Source: Symsagittifera roscoffensis | Taxonomy: Eukaryota; Xenacoelomorpha; Acoela; Convolutidae | Direction of reading: 5' to 3' | NCBI RefSeq assembly: GCF_963678635.1 | Contig: NC_087071.1 | Coordinates: 18,475,613 to 18,539,612, forward strand | Length of the DNA: 64,000 nucleotides | In this document: positions 55,298-64,000 of the stretch, piece by piece | Position numbering within the stretch: position 1 is the first letter of the stretch | How the letters are laid out: every line of letters begins with the position of its first letter | Program-made: the position numbers and the translations under genes | Notes under the pieces: model-generated | Told to the model about the DNA's origin: nothing | The model's input: only the letters and a program-made list of their open reading frames with translations | Databases searched by the model: none

Positions 55298-55762
55298 TTA
55301 GTCTTTTTTTGGCTGTTTGTCTTCTTTCATCTCGATGTCCTTCGTGTTCACAAATAATCTGTCATTATTTTCCGTTGTTTCGTCTTCTGCTTCTGCTCGT
55401 GATGTTAAGTCGATTACGTCGCTTGCGGTGATCGGTTTGTGTTTTGTGCTAATAGCTTGTATAAATTGTACACAAGCCTTGTACTCGGGAGTTTTTTTGG
55501 TAAATCCCGTCTCCTGTGTTAGAGATTTTAAGCTTGGGAGGTCTTGTGCTGATTTATCTGGTGATGAGTCGATTTCGAACTGCTTTTTACCGGTTGCACT
55601 TGCGATTTGTATTGTGCTGATTGGGATGGGGTTACCAAGTGCTGTTGCCAAGGTCGCCTGTCGGTTCTTAGTTGACTTTCTCGTTGCGGTTGCAGGTGGT
55701 GTGTTCTTTTGATTTTGTCGCTTTGGTGACGGTGCAATGGGTTCCTCCGACATTGAAGACAA
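55298..55762 (-). CDS. 3'-terminal accessory ORF of the gypsy element
   Basis: A 154-codon open frame located after integrase and before the 3' LTR, where env or accessory genes sit. It is basic and polar at the start (SPKRQNQKNTPPATATRKSTK), has a helical middle (YKACVQFIQAISTKH) and an acidic end (EAEDETTEN...DIEMKEDKQPKKD). There is no signal peptide or membrane span, so it is not an envelope protein. Partial copies (52849-53340, 54128-54556) in the triplicated units share the N-terminal two thirds but are frameshifted toward the end. Function unknown; it could be a gag-like or RNA-binding accessory protein. Confidence 0.5.
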   Translation of the reverse strand: MSSMSEEPIAPSPKRQNQKNTPPATATRKSTKNRQATLATALGNPIPISTIQIASATGKKQFEIDSSPDKSAQDLPSLKSLTQETGFTKKTPEYKACVQFIQAISTKHKPITASDVIDLTSRAEAEDETTENNDRLFVNTKDIEMKEDKQPKKD

Positions 55763-56359
55763 ATCATCGTCCTTCTCAGGGCTCTTGTTCGTTTCCTGTT
55801 CAGTCTACGTTTGGATGCTCATCCCCCATGGCGTTTGTAGCTTTCTTACTGTTTTTCCTCCAATCTTCTTACTTGTCGTTTTTCTTTTTGTGGGGCTGCT
55901 TTGGCTTTTGCTCAGTGGTGCTTTCTCCTGTCCTGTTAAATTGATTGGGAGCCCCGTTCTAGTGTCCTCAGTTTCTAAGGATTTGTGGCGCGTGCAAGTT
56001 TTCCATGTCTAAAAAACGTAGACATGGTCCCGTTCTCCGTGCGGATTTATACGCAACATAATTGCCTAATCGAGAAGGTCTGCATGATCCGTATGAAACA
56101 GGGTTAGGAACAACTGTTGTACCGCTATTTCTTAGAAAACTCGGTGGTTTGCCAAAAGTTTGTACCGAAGCAGTATGTGGTGTGTAAGTTAGGATTTTTC
56201 TATCTATGGTCTTATACTTTTGTTCAAACGTTTTTGGGTTCTTGAATTTTGTTGCTAGCCTGATAGTTTTCCGTGCCACTTGCTCTATTCGTTTTTCAAT
56301 ATTTTTGTCTATTGTTCTTTGTACTCCTTTGTATCCTATGTTAGGTTTGGTTTTAGCTA

Positions 56360-57000
56360 GTTCTATAGATCTTGAATGAGCACCTGTTTCTGGCTGTGTC
56401 GGTGAATGCGTGTTAGTGAGCGTGGTTTATTTGTGACTTTAGGTGGCGATCCCTTCTTCTGTATTTGCACTTCGTCCTCCGATGATCGCTGGAGGTCATG
56501 CATTTTTTTCCGCTGGCAGAGGTGGCTTCGTATGATTCTTCCGATACGAACATGCATGTTTTCCGATCTCCCAATTGAGTTTGTTTGGCGAGCTTTTTGT
56601 GGCTATTTTCGAAAGTGGGGTACTTGGTTTTCTGCCCAAAGGCGAAATTTTGTGACACCGTGTGGTGTGATTCTTAGTGTTTTTATTGTTACTGCGACAT
56701 CTGAAGCTAATTTATATGGTGTATTTGACTGGTCTATTTTCATTACTGCCATACTACGTTTAATTGTCTGAATCATTCTTTCAACCACTCCTATAGCTCT
56801 ATGATCATCTACTATTGCGAATAGTAATTTTATTTGGTTTGTCCGACAAAAAATTTGAATTTTTTTTTAGCTCTGAATGTTTGCGCTTGATCGCATCTTA
56901 ATCTTCATGGTACCCCGTTTTTAGAAATGTATCTTTGCAGGAGTTTGATTGCAATATCTGCTTTCCTAAGATGGGTTTTAAGTTTTTACCTTGCTCCGTG
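56360..57000 (-). pseudogene. Gypsy integrase C-terminal part, broken
   Basis: Minus-strand frames include VERMIQTIKRSMAVMKIDQSN then TPYKLASDVAVTIKTLRITPHG, the end of the integrase core (the catalytic Glu lies in VERMIQTIKR) and the following helix. After a shift, frames with QTQLGDRKTCM and repeated charged segments follow. The N-terminal zinc-binding and first Asp regions upstream (57-58 kb) are too broken to trace fully. Confidence 0.65.
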
Positions 57001-58050
57001 CAGTAATTCCAGTTTTTTGCCATTTGCACAATGGATCGATGAATATGCGGGAACCAGACATGGAGACTCAAATTCTGTACGAAATTGATCAGTAGACGCA
57101 GGTTTCGGTCCTTTTTGTAAGTGTGGCGATGAAAGGAACCCCCAGTACTCGCTGGAGTTTTCGACGGAATAGCGGCTTGTCATCCTCCCTTTCTGTGGCT
57201 TTATCCACCGTTGCTACCACTCCATCCAATTTTTCGTTGTGACTGGCCTTTAGCTGTGACGAAGATGTCATCGGTGGCTCCACGTTGGGTGTTGTTTCTA
57301 CTTGTAGACAAACGCTGGGGTCCACGCGGCTGACCCATATTTTTTTCTCAGGTGGTGTAGTTTCAGTGTGGCTGTCCGTTTGGGTGGTTGTAGTCGTCTT
57401 GGCTGTTTCGATTTAAGCTTCTGTGTTGATCACTGTTTGTGTGACTGTAGTCGACCCGGCTGCTTCTGCTTTTTCGGTTTCAACTTCTGTGTTGATCACT
57501 GTTTGTGTGGCTGTAGTCGCCCTGGCTGTCTCCGTTTCCGGTTTATCCGTTTTTGGGCTCTGTCGGTCTACCACGGTGGTTTTTGAGGTCGAGCTGCCTC
57601 CAAAAATGATTTTTGGAAAGTTTGATTGTTTTGATTTTGTTATCAGTTGCCTTGCGTCGGTTACTGACGCAGTTGAAGTGGATGGTGTCGGTGACTTTGT
57701 GTTCTTCCTTTGCTTTCCTTTCATTGGTAGTCGCTTGTGCCACCTTGGGTCAGAAATACCTTCTTCCCGGTCGGATGCGTTTTGCCAGTCAATCGAAATA
57801 TCTGCACGACCGCGTGGTTTGCTTGTTTCAAACTCTGGTGGAAAGAATCCGACTTCGAAATTTTTCTTTCTTTTCTGCTCATTGTTTTAAAGTTGATCGT
57901 AGACTTGCTGCAATTGAAAATTTTTGAATGCGAGAGAGTTGACTGTTTGTGAGCAGAATTTGATTTAGACTAATTTTGCCTTTGGGTTGTAATTGACCGC
58001 TATTTCCAATTTGGACTGTTTAGATTTTTAATTGAGCGTCTGATCTAGCC
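57000..58050 (-). other. Gypsy internal region, poorly readable, with Thr-rich repeats
   Basis: Between integrase and RNase H. Around 57410-57520 a 72 bp segment (...gatcactgtttgtgtg-ctgtagtcg...) is repeated in tandem, giving TVTQTVINTE repeats in one minus-strand frame. Other frames are broken. By position this should hold the integrase N-terminal domain, but I cannot point to an intact HHCC motif. Confidence 0.35.
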
Positions 58051-58051
58051 T

Positions 58052-58480
58052 CTAACAACCTTTTTTTTCCTCTCGCTTTTTAATCAGATCATATGGTGCT
58101 CTGTTTTGACTGGCCAAGTTGATTAGAATGACGTTGTCAATCATTTCGAGGTTGTTTATGAATGTATTAAATGACACCACTACAAATTCCTTATCGTACT
58201 CACTGGGGTGTATTGGTAACCCAACCCGATTTCGTGACAAATGGTCTATTAGTCCCATTTTACTCCCTGTGAGATGCTTAATATCAAAATGAAATGATTT
58301 TAATCTATCGATCCAGCGGGTTAGTCGGCTTTGACTCGTCTTTGATCGTTCGCTTGCGTTTAAAGCGCTGATTAAAGCTTGATGGTCGATGACAGTAAAA
58401 TGTTTGCCGTATTGATAGTTTTTGAAGTGTTCAACTGCCTATACGACCCCTAGTAGTTCTAGTTCGTTGACTGAATATAT
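58052..58480 (-). pseudogene. Gypsy RNase H C-terminal part
   Basis: Minus-strand translation across 58480-58200 gives KHFTVIDHQALISALNA, then KTSQSRLTRWIDRLKSF and HLTGSKMGLIDHLSRN, the end of the gypsy RNase H domain and the usual tether to integrase. An Asp normally found before His in the first block (TDH) is missing one residue. A stop separates this from the RT. Confidence 0.7.
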
Positions 58481-58899
58481 TTCCTCAAGGGAGTTTAAAA
58501 ACCGTGACGCGTATGATATATCCTACCTTCAGTTGAGTGATGTTCCAAGGCTGCTCATAGCCCTGTGTTAGATGCATCACAGACGATGCGCGTGTCTAAA
58601 TGCTGATCAAAGTATTTATTTTGTGTTATTCTAGCTACCAGTTGTTTTTGAGAGCTAAGTTATGTTCTGGTAATCAGTTTTGGGGTCTGTTTTTTTCCAG
58701 TGTTTCTTAGTAGAGGCCGTAGGGCTGCCGCTGTTTGTGCTAAATTTGAAATGTATCTTGTAAGGTGGTGTATTGAGCCCATGAATTTTTTATGTTGTTT
58801 GAAAGTTTTGTGAGGCGATACTTTTTCAGTCGCTTCAGTTTTCTTTCTAAATGGTTTGGTTCCTTCACTGTTGATGTTGAGACCTAACTACTCAACTTG

Positions 58900-59547
58900 C
58901 TTTACACTTATCTAGGGAAATTGTGAGATTTTCCTCGTCGAGTTTCGTAAGCACTCGTGGAGTTTTTGGCGATGTGTCTCTGTGGTTCCTTTTGTTACAA
59001 TTAAAATATCGTCCAGATATGCGTAAGTATTATTACAGTTAGTAAGTGTTAAGTCCACTGCTTGCTGAAATTCTGCCGGCATATCCGTAAGACCGTAAAA
59101 TCCCGTCTGAAATTGGTATGTACCTGTAGCATCAACCCTAATGAGACTGATGTTTCATTGTTCTCGCGTTGCTTTATCCAACGGGATTTGTGAATATGCG
59201 TATCGTAAATCGAGAGTAGAGAAAAATGTTTGATTTGACTTGTCTGATTTCACCAATTGCGTGATGTTATCCAGGAGTAGGGCGATATTGGGCATTTGGT
59301 ATTTGTTTTTATGTTTGTATTTGTTAATCTTTTTGGAAAATAAAGCCAAATTAACTGATTGGTACTTTTTGACTGTGATAGCTATTGGGCTAATGAGTTG
59401 TTTGCCTGAACACTTAACGAGTTTGATGATGTGTTTTTGATCAATCAACTTGTTTAATTCTAATTCGACTTTTTCTTGTTGATGTATTGGTATACGTCTA
59501 CCCTTTTGCTGTATCGGTTCGAACTCTTTACTGAATTGTGTTCTCAT
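58900..59547 (-). pseudogene. Gypsy reverse transcriptase, broken
   Basis: The frame 59155-59547 contains GRRIPIHQQEKVELELNKL, LISPIAITVKK, KYQMPNIALLLDNI and FFSTLDLRYAYSQIPLD (motif A with the first catalytic Asp). Past a stop, the next frame (about 59020) gives YAYLDDILIVTKG, the catalytic Y-x-D-D box, intact. Further shifts follow. The sequence is typical of metazoan Ty3/gypsy elements. Confidence 0.8.
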
Positions 59548-60186
59548 TATGTGGTGTTTTGACTTGCCATTGCAATTGCATAGCTGTTGAAAATTTTCCT
59601 TGACCCATTGTTTAATTTCGTGGTTTTACTCGTCGTTTTGTTGAATTTTGAGTACCCTGTGTGTTTGTTTTTCCTGAATCAATCCAATGCCGATGCGTGG
59701 TAATAGGTTTCCTTCTATAATATTTGCCTTGTGATTTGCCTTGTCCACTAGGATGAAAGGAGCGGTTTGTATTTTCCATACCCTCGACTCAATTGTAATA
59801 TACAATCTTACTTTTGGATATACTGATTCGCCGTTTTAGCATGCAAAATTTCTGGCAATATCCTCCGATGGGATATTTTTGAAAACTGCCGTTTGATCAT
59901 TTTGTTGTATTCGTTGAGCGGTTTTTTTGTTTAGGAAAGACACCAGTCAAAAATAGCGATTAGTACTGTTGTGTTTGTTTTCAATTTAACAATATGTCCA
60001 TTTAGATCGTCTCCCGATATGATTATTATGTTTTTTATTTCGAATGACTCTGCTATCGCCATTACGGAAAGTTCGTCTATTTGGTAGTTCTCCCAAACAT
60101 TTTTTGTAGAGAACTCAGCATATGCGACAGGTCCGTTTCCGTGCTCTCTGTTTCAGTTTCCTCTTGTTGTTCATCAATTGTGTTTC

Positions 60187-60340
60187 CTAAGTAATTGACG
60201 CTTGTAGAACGACAAACTTTTGCGAAGTGTCCGCGTTTTGCGCATTTCGAGCAAATTTTGTCTTTTGCCGGACATGATTGTAGATGGTTCGGACCATATT
60301 GGCTCCCACACTTATAACATTGTCTTGAATTTGTGTTTCA
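60187..60340 (-). pseudogene. Gypsy gag nucleocapsid, two zinc knuckles
   Basis: In one minus-strand frame the segment reads CYKCGSQYGPNHLQSC and then CSKCAKRGHFAKVC: two CCHC knuckles (C-x2-C-x9-H-x2-C-like and the classical C-x2-C-x4-H-x4-C). These bind genomic RNA. The rest of gag toward the 5' LTR is in broken frames. Confidence 0.7.
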
Positions 60341-61251
60341 TTGTTTTTAATGCTGTTGACCTCTTGTGTTTTGCGATCCACGTGGATCACGTCGGCCGCG
60401 AAAACCGCCCCGACCTCGCTGATTGTTTTGGTTGTACTGCTGATTTTGTCTGACACGTGTATTTACGTAATTAACCGGCTCTTATTTTGTAGTCACTGTT
60501 TGGCCTTCATTCGGATTTATTTTCATTGTACGTTTGTGTTCTATTCCTTTTTCTTGTCGTATCGCGTACTCGTATGCCTCTTGTGGGCTACGTGTTTGTG
60601 CCAGTAAATCTTCTGCAATTTTTTCATTGTTTATGTGAGCGGTAAACATATACTTTCTCAGTCGGCAAAGTTAGCCCTTTAAGCTAGTTCCACAAGGTCA
60701 GCAGGAAATTGTTTTAAACTTTCTGCTTTCTTTTGTTTTCGATAGATAAAGTTATACCTCTCAAAACCTATTATGCGAATATATCTTCCAAGACAGTCAT
60801 GAATTCTTGTGCAGTTACCGTGTGTAAGTGTAAGTTAGGTCGTTTTGTTGAATTTGGCGATATCCTTCAGCGCCGAGACACAAGAGAAGATAGCTGCGTA
60901 CTTTTGCGTCCGCTTGGTCCCATCTGAATGAGTTACATAAAAACTCTTTTCTCACGTGCTTTGATCACGTGGTTTTCCCAGCCCACTTTTTCTCTTGGAT
61001 ACGTACCTCTCGGTTTTTCCTTTGGACTTCCATTTCACCGGTTATTTTGACTTCAAATACTGGTTCAGTTGGCTCTACTAATTGCGGTCTTGTTCGTAAA
61101 AGATATTGAATTTCGATGCCGTCTTTTGCGGGTACAGCCATTTCCAGTATTGCCGCCCATTTTGTTCACTCTAATTGGGGTTTGGCCGATGCTCGTTTCC
61201 AGAATGGGTTTATGTTTAGCGGATTCTTCGCAAATCCTGATGATTGCGCCA

Positions 61252-61519
61252 TGTCATACAGCTAAGTCCTCAAGGTATGAATTGCTAATTCCTGAATGGA
61301 TAGATAATATCGGACGCGAGAGAGAGAAGTTAAAACAACTAGTTATTGTTAACGTTAATTCTCTTATTGAACCGTAGTTCTATTTAACCGCCGTTCTCGT
61401 CCTAGCTATCAAGGTCAATCGACCAGTACACATTAAAGTTACATAATATCAAGACATATATGATGTATAAATACATAATAAGTTTAATATGGAGTTTTAT
61501 CTATCCATGCCGGATGACA
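61252..61519 (-). repeat. 5' LTR of the gypsy element
   Basis: 268 bp, TGTCATACA...GGATGACA. The GA run has only about 4 units here against about 13-18 in the other three LTR copies. Many base differences from the 3' LTR mark the age of the insertion. Confidence 0.9.
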
Positions 61520-61830
61520 ATTGCATCAAGAAAATTCTGGATAAAATCTCTCGCTTTTTGAACTTTTCCTAAACCCGGGTCGAGATCCCGCTCAAAAACC
61601 GCCCAAGATTTGAGCGGTTTGAGCGGTTTTCCAGCAAGACTTGAGCTGTTTGAGCGGTTTGGGCAGTTTGGGCGTTTTTTTTTGGAATAACCGCTCGAAC
61701 CGCTCAAATCTTGCTTAAAAAACCGCTCAAAAACTGCTCATTTCTTGCGGTGATTTTTGAACGGTTTTTCAAGCAAGATTTGAGCGGTTTTTGAGCGGTT
61801 TTGAGCGGTCTTCCGGGGTCGAGGTCCCAG

Positions 61831-61889
61831 ACTCATGTCCATACTTTCATGGATACGATGCACAGTACTATGGATATCTGTGGTCTGAG
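61831..61889 (+). CDS. Exon resembling M3 metallopeptidase (thimet oligopeptidase-like)
   Basis: Between an acceptor (gaggtcccag|AC) and a donor (TCTGAG|GTACGG) the frame reads SCPYFHGYDAQYYGYLWSE. The GYDAxYYGYLWSE block is characteristic of the thimet oligopeptidase/neurolysin family, downstream of the HExxH site; its Tyr residues line the substrate pocket. No neighbouring exons of that family were found within the window, so this could be one exon of a long-intron gene or a stray captured exon. Flanking repeats are dense on both sides. Confidence 0.5.
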
Positions 61890-62089
61890 GTACGGGCTCT
61901 TTTTCCTTCCCCCCACCTGCAAATTTTTACATGCTAATTTGTTGACCACATTGTCAAATTGTTATGAAAATTTACATACAGACTAATAATGTCACAGGAA
62001 TTTCAAAAGCATGAATTAGAATGCAGAGTATTCAGTATTCATTGAGGTGCGTAATTTATATTGGCTTCGCTGCGCGACTTTATTTTCAG

Positions 62090-62162
62090 GGCCGCATGGG
62101 CTAACGGATAAGGCGTCTGACTTCGAATCAGAAGATTGGGGGTTCGAATCCCTCTGTGGTCG
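62090..62162 (+). tRNA. trnR(tcg): tRNA-Arg (anticodon TCG)
   Basis: A 73-nt cloverleaf. The acceptor arm ggccgca pairs with tgtggtc (two G-T wobbles), the anticodon arm is ctgac-TTCGAAT-cag with anticodon TCG, the T arm has ggttcgaatcc, and the discriminator is G. The D arm has one G-G mismatch (ggc against ggc) compared with the usual gcc-ggc, so the gene may be weak or a recent pseudogene. No intron. Confidence 0.85.
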
Positions 62163-62175
62163 ACTTTTTTTTTTA
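62163..62175 (+). terminator. Pol III T-run terminator after tRNA-Arg
   Basis: The sequence after the tRNA is acttttttttt, a run of at least nine T, the standard RNA polymerase III stop. Confidence 0.8.
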
Positions 62176-62380
62176 TTAAATCTTGCGCGGTTTTTGAGCG
62201 GTTTTTTTAGATAAACCGCTCAAAACTGTTCAAATCTTGAGCGGTTTTTGAGCGTTTTTTTTAGATAAACCGTTCAAAAACCGCTCAAACCGCTCATTTT
62301 GAAGCAAGATTTTGAGCGTAATTGTCTAAAAAAACCGCTCAAACCGCTCAAATCTTGCTTCGAATTAGGTGAAAAATCTC

Positions 62381-64000
62381 GACTCGGGAAACTTAATTTT
62401 AGTTCCTAATCACTTTTTTAATCTTAGAAAATACGAACAGAATTGTTGGTGTATGTTATTTTTTTCATTTGTTGATAAAAAATTCTAATCTCTCATACTG
62501 GAAAAAGAGAGCGGGATAAGTATTTTTTGAAGGACTTGGGACTGGGCGGAAAAGCTTCAGGGGAAAATCTGAGTGTTTACGGAGAAGAACCCTATGGACG
62601 TTCTCATTTTGAGTGCCCCTTATGGACATGTCAGCAACTCAATTATATTCCGTCTGTCAAGATTGAAACGGTCACTAAAAATGCAAGTACTCTCATTTTT
62701 TTCAAGTTTAACAACAACCATGCAATTCTTCACTTTTTTGAATTTCTCGCTAGAATTGAGAGAAATAAAATCCAAGATCGTAACAAATGCGTTTTCAGGT
62801 GAACGAAAAACAGTGTGTGAGAAAAGTCGAAAACTGAAAGATCGAAACAAAGCTCATAAGTTTTTCAGACGCTTTCTTAAAATTGATTTATAACTATTTT
62901 CATTTTGCGTATTTTATGACCTCGAATTCTGCCTTTAAATACCAAAATATATTGCGGTTGGTTATTTATTGTTGAGATGTAATTTCCGATGATTGCGGTC
63001 AATTTACGTATGACGTGAAATAATGTTAATCAGCCAGCTACCCGAAACCGATCTACCCCAGAACCAAAACAAGGCAGAAATATAAGCTTATACGAAACAT
63101 AAAATATGTGATCTCATGTGAAACAGATATGTTCAGAACTGGAAAGCAGCTAATGTCGGAAAATTGTATGATCAGACGTGTAATTGTGAGTAAAAATCGG
63201 TACGGGAGTTGTCATCTACAACCAATTGACTCAAATTGACGTCAAATGTCGTTTTGTGATACGTATTCGTATGGCCGTTTAAATTCATTGGAGATAATGT
63301 TTTAAGTATTATCTGCTTACTTATCACTCAACTCCCATTGGTATTTCTCATCCACTACACGCTTCTTGTTTTTGAACGAATTCTTATTCCAGTTTAAAAT
63401 TTGAAGTTATTTTATCTTTAGAATAAACAGCATAGTAGGGTATTTTTTATGTGCAATCAAACAGCGACTCGGATCTCTGGAGTTTCATCCCTCTGGCCAA
63501 AATACACTGCAAAACCTCCCAATACTTTAAGCCATGCAATCGAGCAAAATCACCTAGCGATTTTTGCCAAAGAGAACCTTGACATAAACAACCTGAAATC
63601 ACTATTGGTTCCATAATTTCCGGACCCTATCTAGGAACAGGCAACCAGAGAGAGCAGAGCAGGTAAAGTTTAGAGGGAAAGAGAACCTCCGAAAAGAGAA
63701 ACATTACAACAAGATGAATCAGCCAGCTGAAGAAAAAGGAATCGCGTAGGAGAAAAAAACTACATAACGGAAAAATAAGGCAAGAAGTTGTCCAAATATC
63801 TGATTTTCTTGCCCTCGCGCTGAAGAAAGATGTGTCTCTACTCATAAGAGCGCCCGAATCCAGATTTTAAAAATCGATTTTCAAGAGTTTTGTAAACTCT
63901 AACATACATTTTTCGCAAAACCGTCAAAAGAACTTTCGATCGGAACAATCTATTAGGTAGAAAGCAACGGTATAAAAAGTTTTTTTAACCAAACTGTGGA
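62381..64000. other. AT-rich right end, nothing firmly recognised
   Basis: The frames at 62527-62802 and 62573-62893 are overlapping and unlike known proteins. A candidate acceptor (tttttgaag|GACTTGGG at 62530) starts a Gly-rich frame (DLGLGGKASGENLSVYGEEP) that may be an exon, but no clear donor follows. Nothing else was recognised. Confidence 0.35.

Larger units (their letters stand above)
54865..61519 (-). mobile_element. Ty3/gypsy LTR retrotransposon, full length, 6.65 kb
   Basis: 3' LTR at 54865-55163 and 5' LTR at 61252-61519 (transcribed on the minus strand), with TGTCAT...ATGACA termini, flanked by the 5 bp target duplication ATTGC (54860-54864 and 61520-61524). The primer-binding site follows the 5' LTR directly (TGGCGCAATCATCAGGAT, minus, 61251 down). 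The polypurine tract gaggaggggga precedes the 3' LTR (about 55164-55175). Gene order gag zinc knuckles, RT, RNase H, integrase is that of Ty3/gypsy. The frames carry many stops and shifts, and the two LTRs differ at many positions, so it is an old, inactive insertion. Confidence 0.88.
61580..62380. repeat. GAGCGGTTT-type simple repeats around exon and tRNA
   Basis: The motif ttgagcggttt and its complement aaaccgctcaa occur many times at 61590-61815 and again at 62180-62365, in both orientations, so the DNA can form many hairpins. The M3-like exon and the tRNA gene lie between the two blocks. Confidence 0.85.

Noticed and set aside
62527-62893. Frames at 62527-62802 and 62573-62893 as host exons
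   Set aside because: A possible acceptor exists, but there is no clear donor, no domain and no phase link to another exon.
1-64000. CRISPR arrays, operons or bacterial origins
   Set aside because: No regularly spaced repeats with unique spacers; the region is eukaryotic with introns.

Overview
This is a 64 kb stretch of AT-rich metazoan (invertebrate) nuclear DNA. The grounds are multi-exon genes with GT-AG introns in consistent phase, a nuclear-type tRNA-Arg, and a dense load of animal-type mobile elements: Polinton/Maverick, a PHD/2A-bearing LINE, hAT, Ty3/gypsy, Copia and MULE remnants, and long foldback repeats. I cannot name the species. One 200 bp run of N (28407-28606) marks an assembly gap.

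Host genes, plus strand. A von Willebrand factor A (VWA) domain gene has exons at about 583-873, 3655-3820, 16299-16433 and 17247-17604, joined in consistent phase. Further plus-strand exons at 39243-39698 (split by an insertion), 45078-45107, 51206-51304, from 51745, and 52199-52298 may be the same gene or a second one; the phase between 17604 and 39243 does not match directly. An isolated exon at 61831-61889 resembles an M3 metallopeptidase. A tRNA-Arg(TCG) lies at 62090-62162.

The main resident is a degraded Polinton/Maverick (virus-like self-synthesising transposon), about 18.35-38.75 kb, inside a host intron. On the minus strand, in transcription order, it carries: a conserved unknown (38746), a DEDD-exonuclease-like protein (38317), an unknown (37831), a small membrane protein (37188), a packaging ATPase (36968), a virion-type protein (36242, split), a DDE integrase (about 30157), a penton-like minor capsid protein (29082), a double-jelly-roll major capsid protein (about 28406-27125), an intact unknown (24938) and a protein-primed DNA polymerase B (22879-18346, with one apparent intron). 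On the plus strand between them are a PC4-like ssDNA-binding protein (25459) and a protein with an HUH-like H-Y-H motif (25848). Together they would replicate (PolB), integrate (INT), package (ATPase) and encapsidate (MCP, penton) the element. Most genes are broken by one or a few in-frame stops or by indels in A/T runs.

Nested inside the Polinton is a 5.0 kb non-LTR retrotransposon (30701-35664, minus strand). It sits in a (GAT)n tract that encodes the poly-Asp stretch of the virion-type gene. Its protein begins at an ATG made by the repeat and carries a 2A-type ribosome-skipping motif (GDVEKNPGP) just before a PHD finger, then endonuclease, reverse transcriptase and C-terminal zinc-finger modules.

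The right half (39.5-61.5 kb) is dominated by recent tandem duplications that copy mobile elements together with host exons: a 2.27 kb duplication (39590/41857), a 2592 bp duplication that copied a 30 bp micro-exon and the 5' end of an hAT element, and a ~1.28 kb triplication of a host exon plus the 3' end of a Ty3/gypsy element (full element 54865-61519, 5 bp target duplication ATTGC). The left part (0-17 kb) holds a minisatellite, two long inverted repeats (1929-3318, 8713-9431), a ~1.25 kb tandem array with tRNA-like modules, and decayed MULE and Copia fragments.
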